Assembly: GCA_030699055.1 (NCBI GenBank)
Contig: JAUYKX010000141.1
Location: 1-7,034 of the forward strand
From: Candidatus Nanopelagicales bacterium
GTDB lineage: Bacteria; Actinomycetota; Actinomycetes; S36-B12; UBA10799
DNA length: 7,034 nt
Direction of reading: 5' to 3'
Made by a program: the position numbers and the translations under genes. Of the stretch, positions 1-5,825 are shown in pieces; positions within the stretch are counted from its first letter, which is position 1, and each line of letters starts with the position of its first letter. Below the pieces are notes generated by a model. That model did no database searches, was not told where the DNA came from, and saw only the letters and a list, made by a program, of their open reading frames with translations.

Positions 1-978
1 GTTGTACGCGTAGATTTCGATGTCGGAGTTCGGGTCGAGTTCGGCGCCGTCGGGTCCGGTGACTTTGCCGGAGAGTCCTCCGGCTTTGGCCAGTTCGATG
101 GTCTTCTCCACCGCAACTCCCTCGCCGGCGGAAACTGTCAGGGCCACCTCGACCGTGGCTTCCTTGTAGCGGCCGTTGCTGTCGGAGACCTGCAGCCGGG
201 TGATCTTGGTGTCGTCGGGCAGGCCGCCGATGCGGAAGGTGCCCTTCTGGTCGCCTTCGGTCTCGACGTGCCCGCGGCCGACCCATTCGTCGTCTTCGTC
301 GTCGTCGTTGTACGCATTGACGCGTATCGAGGAGTTCGGGTCGAGGTCGGCCCCGTCGGGTCCGGTGACCTTGCCGACCAGCCAACCAGCGGGTTCGAAT
401 ATCACGGCTGGGCCGGTTACGTGGCTCCCACCGACTACTTCTGGTTGGGGTTCGAGGTCGACGGTGATGCCGCGGTAGGGGCCGGAATCGACGTAGAACA
501 CCAACCGACTGATTGTCGTAGGGGAGGGGATTCCTCTGATCACGTAATGGTTGTCGAACTCGCCGAATGTCTCGACCATTCCGCTGGCAACCCGGCTGCC
601 GTCGCCGTCATAGGCCGCTATCGAGATCCGCGCGTCATCGTTGATGGCGGCCCCATCAGGGCCGTGTACTTCACCGATCAGCCAGCCCGCGGGCTGAAGC
701 GTAGTTTTCTCGAGGTTGGTATCCTCGCCGGCCTTGATCGACAGAGGTTGGGCCAGCGTTGCTTCGTGCCCCAGGTAGTACATGTTGTCGTCCTGGAACG
801 TCACTCGCGTCACCGAGACGCCGGCGGGACCCTCAATGCTAAAAGTGCCCGCCTTCGCCCCGATATTGCGTACGTAGCCGCTGCCGAAATCACCATCGGA
901 GGTGAACGCCTTCACTTCGATCAGAGAATCTTCGTCAATCGGACCATCGGCGCCAACGACCACGCCGGTCAGGCTTCC
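1..978 (-). repeat. Tandem ~100-codon coding repeats (three complete, one partial)
   Basis: The repeat units are 978-688, 687-388, 387-82 and 81-1, read on the minus strand. Protein spacing is 97, 100 and 102 residues. Units 3 and 4 are also alike at the DNA level: 25-70 matches 331-376 at 43 of 46 positions with an offset of 306 bases (102 codons). Across the wider pair 1-70 and 307-376 the match is 57 of 70. Units 1 and 2 resemble the others mainly at protein level (AGWLIGEV versus AGWLVGKV, then GPDGA). This suggests older duplications plus a more recent one toward the C-terminus. Confidence 0.85.
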
Positions 979-1143
979 GGTCGCGGAAACAGGCTCAGGA
1001 GGGGCGACAGGTTCACCTCGGGCAGGTGACGCCTGCAGCCCGATCATCGCCACGATCCCGGCCATGGCCATCGCCATCGCGCAGATCAGCGCCACTACCC
1101 GTTTTCCGGCGGCGGTGAACTGAGTATTCGCCATGCTCGACAC
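1..1143 (-). CDS. Secreted repeat protein with prealbumin-like/Ig-like beta repeats (partial, C-terminus beyond left edge)
   Basis: The reading frame is open from a GTG at 1143 to the window edge (381 codons, no stop seen). GTG 1143 is chosen because GAGGAGG lies 6 bases upstream; the alternative in-frame ATG at 1134 would sit 15 bases from it. Residues below are counted from ATG 1134. Residues 1-38 look like a signal peptide: basic AGKR, a long Ala/Met/Ile-rich core, then a possible cleavage site after SPA (residues 36-38). A Pro-rich linker (PVAPPEPVS) follows. After that come three full repeats of 97-102 residues, starting at 53, 150 and 250, and the start of a fourth at 352. Each opens with a motif like GWLVGKVTGPDGA and is followed by an I/V-x-AY strand. 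This resembles carboxypeptidase-regulatory-like or other prealbumin-type beta-sandwich domains, but that is a pattern judgement and not a profile match. The third repeat carries an acidic loop (DDDEDDE). Its role is unknown: an extracytoplasmic or cell-surface protein is likely, and any wall anchor would lie outside the window. It is divergent from a two-component system. Confidence 0.85.
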   Translation of the reverse strand, partial: MSSMANTQFTAAGKRVVALICAMAMAMAGIVAMIGLQASPARGEPVAPPEPVSATGSLTGVVVGADGPIDEDSLIEVKAFTSDGDFGSGYVRNIGAKAGTFSIEGPAGVSVTRVTFQDDNMYYLGHEATLAQPLSIKAGEDTNLEKTTLQPAGWLIGEVHGPDGAAINDDARISIAAYDGDGSRVASGMVETFGEFDNHYVIRGIPSPTTISRLVFYVDSGPYRGITVDLEPQPEVVGGSHVTGPAVIFEPAGWLVGKVTGPDGADLDPNSSIRVNAYNDDDEDDEWVGRGHVETEGDQKGTFRIGGLPDDTKITRLQVSDSNGRYKEATVEVALTVSAGEGVAVEKTIELAKAGGLSGKVTGPDGAELDPNSDIEIYAYN

Positions 1144-1149
1144 GAAGTG

Positions 1150-1156
1150 CCTCCTC
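1150..1156 (-). promoter_or_regulatory. Ribosome binding site deciding the GTG 1143 start
   Basis: GAGGAGG on the minus strand, separated by 6 bases (CACTTC) from GTG 1143. This near-perfect Shine-Dalgarno match makes the GTG the preferred start over ATG 1134 of the secreted repeat protein. Confidence 0.75.
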
Positions 1157-1516
1157 AGCTTGCTCAAGGTGCGCGGCCGGGCCCCGTGCCTCGGTCGCGG
1201 TTTCGTTCCGCCTGCTTCGCAGCCCTTCCTCGGGTGCTGCGGCCAGCAGGTCGGATTGGTCGTCCAGCTGCAATGGTCAGGGCGATCGATCATTCGCGCA
1301 AGTCACCACTTTGGGGGACAAGACCGGGGCGTTTCCGCGGGTGGACGAAGCTCAAATCCCGACATAACGTGACAAACCGATCCGCGATGCCCGGCCCGGC
1401 AACCGGGAGATGCCAGCAGACAGGTATTGGCCGGGTTCTCGGCGTACAGTGCTGGACGAAGATCGCACCCAAGGGCCGCGGTGCCGTAACTCGACCGCGT
1501 GACCGGACGAGCGAAC

Positions 1517-1521
1517 GGGGA
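1517..1521 (+). promoter_or_regulatory. Ribosome binding site supporting TTG 1528
   Basis: GGGGA lies 6 bases upstream of the in-frame TTG at 1528. No in-frame ATG or GTG exists between here and the first beta strand of the receiver domain, so this site fixes the start of the response regulator. Confidence 0.55.
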
Positions 1522-1527
1522 ACATCG

Positions 1528-2226
1528 TTGGAATCCGAAACACCGGAGGCATGCGACTCGGGGGACCGTTGCTGTCGGATCGCCGTGGTGGACGATCATG
1601 TGCTCGTGCGGGACGGCTTGGTGGCCGCGGCGCGATCCATGCCGGGCGTCTCGGTTGTCACCGAGACTGATTCGTTGGCCGAACTCGCCGCCATGGAACC
1701 GGCCGCCGACCTCGTCCTGTTGGACATGGACCTGCACGGAGATGAGGTGAGCCCCCAACAGGTGGCCGACATACTCAATCGGGGATCACGCGTGCTGATC
1801 GTGAGTGCCGTCGCAAGTCCGTCAACGGTGAGACAGATGATGGCGCTGGGGGTGGCCGGGTATGTGCCGAAGCGTGACGGAACGGCGGGCGCTCTTCGAC
1901 AGGCCATAACGGAGGTTCTGGGGGGCGGGTACTGGACGACCCCGGCCCTGGCTGCCGTGTTGTCCAGCGACACCAGTCCCGAACGCCCGGAACTGAGCGA
2001 AAGGGAACGCCTGGCGCTGACCCTCTATGCATCGGGACTGAAACTGACCAGCGTTGCTCGCCGCATGGAGATCTCGTCGCACACGGCGAAGAAGTACATC
2101 GACCGGGTCCGGGCCAAGTACGCGGAAGCCGGCCGCAATGTGGGGGACAAGACCAGCTTGTACCGGGCGGCGGTGGCTGACGGCTTCTTGACCGGACCTG
2201 ATGCCGCTCGTGAGGGCAATGACTGA
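1528..2226 (+). CDS. LuxR/NarL-family two-component response regulator
   Basis: Predicted cytoplasmic DNA-binding response regulator of 232 residues, a normal length for the NarL/FixJ class. The TTG start is chosen for its ribosome binding site. The next possible in-frame start (a GTG within strand beta-1) would cut into the receiver, and an upstream ATG at 1387 would add about 47 residues of non-receiver sequence. Receiver domain, about residues 16-145: acidic pair D22/D23 (VVDDH), phosphoacceptor D66 (VLLDMD), switch S93 (LIVSA) and K115 (VPKRD), so all phosphorylation residues are present. The C-terminal LuxR-type helix-turn-helix starts around LSERE (156-160), with a recognition region ISSHTAKKYIDRVRAKY (182-198). 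Instead of ending soon after the last helix, it continues with an AGRNVGDKTSLYRAAVADG extension. It overlaps the downstream kinase gene, so the two are very probably translated together and the kinase is its partner. DNA target unknown; the divergent secreted protein gene and its own operon are the nearest candidates. Confidence 0.92.
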   Translation: MESETPEACDSGDRCCRIAVVDDHVLVRDGLVAAARSMPGVSVVTETDSLAELAAMEPAADLVLLDMDLHGDEVSPQQVADILNRGSRVLIVSAVASPSTVRQMMALGVAGYVPKRDGTAGALRQAITEVLGGGYWTTPALAAVLSSDTSPERPELSERERLALTLYASGLKLTSVARRMEISSHTAKKYIDRVRAKYAEAGRNVGDKTSLYRAAVADGFLTGPDAAREGND

Positions 2227-4651
2227 GGCCACCCGTCGGCGGTGGCTGTGGTGGCGGGCTGGGCCGCGCTCGGTCTTGGGCGCCGTCAACCGGATGCTGG
2301 TGGACACGGCGATGGTTCTCTCCGGTGCGTGGCTGGCCGTCACGGCGTATTCCTTGTCGTCTCCTGATGCCGGCTTGCGTCATCCCGGTGGCGGATGGGT
2401 GGTTCTGGCCGTGGAGATTGTCGCCTGGGCGGCGGCGCTCCTGCTCCGGGTTATTCCCCCTTGGATCTTCGTTGCGGTCGCGGGTGTTGGGGTCGTGGCC
2501 CTGGTGTTGATGACTGACCCCGAAGCGTGGTCGGGAGCGAGCCCCGTCATGGCCATTTCGGCGATGATGTTCACCGTTTGCGCGGCGCCGATCCTGACCG
2601 AACGCCAGGCCATTGGAGCCATTCTGATCGGCGCGGCGTTGATGATCTCAGCGTTGACGGCGGTGGGTGTGATCTTCGACGTGTCGAACGATCTGGCGTG
2701 GCGAGCCGCGCCGTTTTCGGTCGCCGCTGCCGTGGCGATGGGCATGGCCGGCGTCGGAATCGTTCGGGCGCTCAGGCAGGTGGCGATCGACAGCGACGAG
2801 GCCGCTGCCGAGGCGGGCCGGGCGCTGTCCGTCGAGGCTCACGATCAGGCACTCCGGGCGGAGACTGAACGCTTCGCGGCCGTGATTCACGATGGTGTGA
2901 TCAACACGCTGGGGGCGGTGGCTCGCGGGTCAGCGGAGCGCAATCGCCCGTTGACGATCGAAAGGTGTCGAGTCGATGCGACCGCTCTGCGGAAGCTGAT
3001 GTCGCCGTCGCGGGACCCTCGATCGGCGGAAGGGAAGGCGTCGGCAGGGGGGCGGGCACGACCCGGCGAAGGAATCGAACCCGAAGATGTCGCCGACCAA
3101 GTGGCGGCGCATGCCCGTGACCGCGCGCATCTTCTGGGTCTCGACCTGCTGGTTGATGCAAGGTCCACTGCTGCGAGGATTCCGAAGCCGGTGCTGGAGA
3201 CGGTCCTGTCCGTTGTGGACGAGGCCTTGCTCAACATCTCCAAACACTCAGGAGTCGGGAGCGCCCGCCTCACTGTCGAGTGCGGGTTCGATTGGATCCG
3301 GGTTGAGATTGGCGACGACGGGCGCGGCTTCGAGGTCACCTCCGTGGGCCGACCGGTGCGGATAGCCGATCGCTGTGAGCGGACGGGAATCGGACTGGTC
3401 GTCGAATCCTCGCCGAGGTCGGGGACGTCGGTCAGACTTGGTTGGCGCGCCGGCGGGTCGGGCGATGATGTGGTGGCAGAGCCCCAACCCGCAACCACGT
3501 CGCTGATGGAGCAGGCTCGGGCGCGGATGGTTCGCTGGGTGTGCGGCTGGCTGTTCTCGCTGTTCGCCGTACAGACGGTCGTCTCCTGGGGCCTGGTGCC
3601 GATTCCGGGGAACCTCCTGGCTTTGGCCGTCGTGTTCGTGGCCTGCGTGATCGGCGTACGGTGGGCCGGAGTCCGCGACCATCTCCCTCTGTTGGCGACC
3701 GCCTACCTGGTTGTCGCCGCCGGGGTGGCGACCTACGGGTCGGCCGTTGGTGCCGTCGGTTGTGCTCGCATCGAGCTCGGCTGGTGGGGCCCGGCCGGCG
3801 GCTGCCTAGTTCTGATCTTGCTCATTCTTCTCTCCGGGCTTCGTTGGATAATCGCCGGTGCGGTGACGTACCTGCTGGCCGGGGCGGGCATCACCTGGGA
3901 CCTGGTCACGCAGGCGCCCTCTGCTGCGACTTCTGCCTGTGAGCTGTCGGTCGTTCCCTCCCTGTTCCTCGACGCTGTCGTGGTCCTGGTCGTGATCTAC
4001 CTGATGCAGCCGCTCGCGATCCGGCATGCGGCTACGGCGGATCGCTGGCGTGCGGAGGCGGCTCAGGCCCAGCTACGGGCCGCTCGGCGGCGAGCTCGGG
4101 AGGAAGCTCGTCAGATTCACGGTGAGCGATTTGCGGGACCCGCCCTGTCCCTGCTGGATTCGATCGCCGACGGTTCGGTGGACCCGGGTGCGCCGGAGAC
4201 TCGCCGGGCCTGCGCCCGGGAGGAGCGATACCTGCGATCTCTGATCGTGCTGGATCCCGATCTTGATGAGCTGGGTGATGTTCTGGCCGATGCCGTCGGA
4301 TTTGGCCGGAGCCGGGGAATCGAAGTCACCATTGAGGCGGCGGAGCCTGTCGGCCTGCCCGGCCCGATGGAATTGCACGGAATCGAAGTCACCGTTCGGG
4401 CGTTTCTCAATCACGCTCAGCCGGGTTCCGCGGTCAACATCACGCTGTTTCCCGAAGACGATGGCGGACGGCTGACGATCATGGCGGACAGGGAGTCGCT
4501 GCGCCCGGGCTTCCACCTGGATGCCGCCGGACTCAGCATGGGCTCGCTGGCGGTCACCGACGAGTCCGACGACGACGAGTACTACATCGGGCTTGTCTGG
4601 CGGACGTCGAAGGCGTGTCGGGAGCGGGTGGGAGTCAACCCTGCGATCTGA
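2201..4651 (+). CDS. Tandem (duplicated) membrane histidine kinase: active-like module plus degenerate module
   Basis: An 816-residue membrane sensor kinase, about twice the usual length of NarL/DesK-type kinases. Module 1: about six hydrophobic helices between residues 31 and 190, then a helical linker. An H-box at 225-237 follows with H230 (VIHDGVINTL), then a second DHp-like helix (ERCRVDATALRKLM, 254-267). The ATPase part has N345 in EALLNISKHS and GDDGRGF at 371-377, ending with an SSPRSGTSVRLGW tail (403-415). Module 2: about six further helices between 445 and 605. A second DHp-like stretch has H640 (QIHGERF) and EERYLRSLI (674-682). A degraded ATPase fold follows: N737 survives in FLNHA, but the N-box Glu is gone and the DxGxG motif is replaced (MADRES, 761-766). 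Expected role: autophosphorylation of H230 by module 1 and transfer to D66 of the upstream regulator; module 2 probably tunes signalling. The start is uncertain: ATG 2201 (26-base overlap with the regulator), or ATG 2219 (8-base overlap, with GAGGG only 2 bases away). Translational coupling is likely. The stimulus is unknown. Confidence 0.9.
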   Translation: MPLVRAMTEATRRRWLWWRAGPRSVLGAVNRMLVDTAMVLSGAWLAVTAYSLSSPDAGLRHPGGGWVVLAVEIVAWAAALLLRVIPPWIFVAVAGVGVVALVLMTDPEAWSGASPVMAISAMMFTVCAAPILTERQAIGAILIGAALMISALTAVGVIFDVSNDLAWRAAPFSVAAAVAMGMAGVGIVRALRQVAIDSDEAAAEAGRALSVEAHDQALRAETERFAAVIHDGVINTLGAVARGSAERNRPLTIERCRVDATALRKLMSPSRDPRSAEGKASAGGRARPGEGIEPEDVADQVAAHARDRAHLLGLDLLVDARSTAARIPKPVLETVLSVVDEALLNISKHSGVGSARLTVECGFDWIRVEIGDDGRGFEVTSVGRPVRIADRCERTGIGLVVESSPRSGTSVRLGWRAGGSGDDVVAEPQPATTSLMEQARARMVRWVCGWLFSLFAVQTVVSWGLVPIPGNLLALAVVFVACVIGVRWAGVRDHLPLLATAYLVVAAGVATYGSAVGAVGCARIELGWWGPAGGCLVLILLILLSGLRWIIAGAVTYLLAGAGITWDLVTQAPSAATSACELSVVPSLFLDAVVVLVVIYLMQPLAIRHAATADRWRAEAAQAQLRAARRRAREEARQIHGERFAGPALSLLDSIADGSVDPGAPETRRACAREERYLRSLIVLDPDLDELGDVLADAVGFGRSRGIEVTIEAAEPVGLPGPMELHGIEVTVRAFLNHAQPGSAVNITLFPEDDGGRLTIMADRESLRPGFHLDAAGLSMGSLAVTDESDDDEYYIGLVWRTSKACRERVGVNPAI

Positions 4652-4653
4652 GG

Positions 4654-4670
4654 CGGATCGATTCGATCCG
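4654..4670. terminator. Compact bidirectional hairpin between convergent genes
   Basis: A perfect 7-base-pair stem, CGGATCG-ATT-CGATCCG, begins two bases after the kinase stop codon and ends 14 bases before the lactate dehydrogenase stop. There is no U-tract on either side. Short hairpins without a U-tract are common at actinobacterial gene ends, and the position in a 33-base convergent gap fits termination of both transcripts. The stem is short, so the call is moderate. Confidence 0.5.
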
Positions 4671-4684
4671 TCAACAACGATTGG

Positions 4685-5674
4685 TCAACAAAGGGCGTTC
4701 GCGCAGGTTTCGCCGCGTTCGAGCTGATCAAGATTCGTCAGAGTGACGTCGCCGATGTTGGCCAGGGCCTCTTCGGTGAAGAAGGCCTGATGAGCGGTGA
4801 CGATCACATTGGGCAAGGCCATCAGCACGCTCAGATCAAGGTCGACGTGGGTGGAAAGGCTGCGGTCCTCGAAGAAGAGGTTGCCTTCGCCTTCGAACAC
4901 GTCGATACCGAGTCCGCCCAGCCGATGGTGTCGGAGCGCGTCTATGGCGGCGGTGGTGTCGAGCAACCCGCCGCGACTGGTGTTGATCAGCAGGGCGTCG
5001 TGGCGCATCAAGGCGATTCGCTCGGCATTCATCAGGTGATAGGTGCTTGCCACGAGTGGTACGTGCAGGCTGACCACCTTGCTTCGATTCAGTAGCTCCT
5101 CCAACGACACGAAGTCGACACCCAGCTCACGTACTTTCTCGTTCGGTCGAAGATCGTGGGCAATCACTTCACAGCCCAGCCCGTGGAACGCCTTCGCCGC
5201 CCAATAGCCGATGTTTCCGGTGCCCACCAGCCCGACGGTCTTGCCGTAGAGATCCCAACCCAGTAGTCCATTCAGGGAGAAGTTGCCCTCCCGGACCCGG
5301 TTGTACGACCGGTAGATCTTCCGATTCAGGGCCAACACCAGCGCCAGGGCATGTTCGGCAATCGCATGAGGGGAGTAAGAGGGAACCCGGACCACGGTCA
5401 TTCCCAAACGTCTGGCAGTTTCGATGTCGACCCGGTCGAAGCCGGCGCAGCGCAGGGCGACGATCCGTACCCCGAGTTCGTGAAGGCGCTCCAGGGACTC
5501 CGGACCGCAGTCGTCGTTGACGAAGGTGCAGACGGCGTCACATCCCCGGGCGAGCTCGGCTGTTTCCGGGCTGAGGCGGGGTCTGATGAACACCAGCTCC
5601 TGCCCGTGATCTTCGTTGGCCTTGGTCAGCGACTCGCGGTCGTATGGCTTCGATCCGAATACGGCAACCTTCAT
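4685..5674 (-). CDS. ldhA: Fermentative D-lactate dehydrogenase (NAD-dependent, LdhA type)
   Basis: Catalyses reduction of pyruvate to D-lactate with NADH in the cytoplasm, regenerating NAD+. The 329-residue protein equals E. coli LdhA in length and is recognisably collinear with it from memory: MKVAVFGSKPYD at the start, FVNDD (51-55), ALRCAGFDRVD (73-83), AEHAL (106-110), NFSL (131-134) and GETCANAL near the end. NAD-binding Rossmann motif GTGNIG at 151-156. Catalytic triad by family spacing: R234 (NTSRGG), E263 (FEGEGNLFFED) and H295 (TAHQAF). The ATG at 5674 is chosen because the family starts at this MK. An in-frame ATG at 5695 would add seven residues. Neither has a well-placed ribosome binding site, so translation may be leaderless or weakly initiated. 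The open frame extends to 6157 but that extension is non-homologous and lies antisense to the next gene. The gene is convergent with the kinase operon and divergent from the ThDP enzyme. The sequence could only be mistaken for another D-2-hydroxyacid dehydrogenase; the LdhA-specific blocks argue against that. Confidence 0.95.
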   Translation of the reverse strand: MKVAVFGSKPYDRESLTKANEDHGQELVFIRPRLSPETAELARGCDAVCTFVNDDCGPESLERLHELGVRIVALRCAGFDRVDIETARRLGMTVVRVPSYSPHAIAEHALALVLALNRKIYRSYNRVREGNFSLNGLLGWDLYGKTVGLVGTGNIGYWAAKAFHGLGCEVIAHDLRPNEKVRELGVDFVSLEELLNRSKVVSLHVPLVASTYHLMNAERIALMRHDALLINTSRGGLLDTTAAIDALRHHRLGGLGIDVFEGEGNLFFEDRSLSTHVDLDLSVLMALPNVIVTAHQAFFTEEALANIGDVTLTNLDQLERGETCANALC

Positions 5675-5825
5675 TTCGGTTAGGCGGAGCGCCATCTTCA
5701 GGACGGCAGCCCGCCGCCTCCTTCCCGGGTGGGGGTAGTCGTGGTGTGCCGACAGTTCAGCAGGCAAAAGGAACGGACGCGCGCCATAGCCCACCGAACG
5801 GCTGGGTTTCGATAAGTTCGGGCGG
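5675..5825. promoter_or_regulatory. Divergent promoter region between ldhA and the ThDP enzyme gene
   Basis: These 151 bases must drive both genes. For the rightward gene, TAAGTT at 5813-5818 fits the TAnnnT form of a -10 element; a start site about 7 bases on would fall at or next to GTG 5826, giving a leaderless message. No matching -35 is visible. An interrupted inverted repeat CCCACCG-AA-CGG(C)TGGG at 5790-5806 overlaps where the -35 would lie and could be an operator. On the minus strand, AAGGAGG at 5723-5717 is a strong Shine-Dalgarno-like string but is 21 bases from ATG 5695 and 42 from ATG 5674. I found no convincing ldhA promoter. Confidence 0.4.

Larger units (their letters stand above)
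1144..1527. promoter_or_regulatory. Divergent intergenic region between the secreted repeat gene and the two-component operon
   Basis: These 384 bases must contain promoters in both directions. Open frames crossing it on both strands lack support as genes: the forward one is only the upstream extension of the response regulator frame. I see no -35/-10 pair that I trust. TACAGT at 1445-1450 is a possible -10 for the rightward operon but has no good -35. TTGTCA on the minus strand (1375-1370) is a fair -35 for the leftward gene but has no good -10. A direct repeat GACA-N6-GACA (1361-1374, 10-base period) and a GATCGATC palindrome near 1284-1291 are the only operator-like features noted. Base composition around 1300-1375 is less GC-rich than its surroundings, which fits a regulatory zone. 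Confidence 0.5.

Noticed and set aside
1..400. CRISPR-like or non-coding tandem repeat
   Set aside because: The period is about 306 bases and in frame with one protein; there are no short repeats with unique spacers.
268..1029. Forward open frame of 253 codons
   Set aside because: It lies antisense to the secreted repeat protein, which has a signal peptide, a strong ribosome binding site and clear internal repeats. The forward frame has no recognisable domain.
1395..1407. Small hairpin CCCGG-CAA-CCGGG in the divergent region
   Set aside because: A five-base-pair GC stem is expected by chance at this base composition, and it is not placed at a gene end.
1427..1450. TTGGCC with TACAGT as a promoter for the response regulator
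   Set aside because: The spacing is 12 bases, too short for a sigma-70-type promoter.
1147..1527. N-terminal extension of the response regulator frame upstream of TTG 1528
   Set aside because: The translated stretch is Arg/Pro/Gly-rich with no domain, the receiver begins right after 1528, and the TTG has a suitable ribosome binding site.
5744..5762. Possible Rex (NADH-sensing) operator upstream of ldhA
   Set aside because: GTGTGCC and TTCAGCA resemble the half-sites only partly and are spaced by 5 bases instead of 4, so the match is too weak to report as a site.
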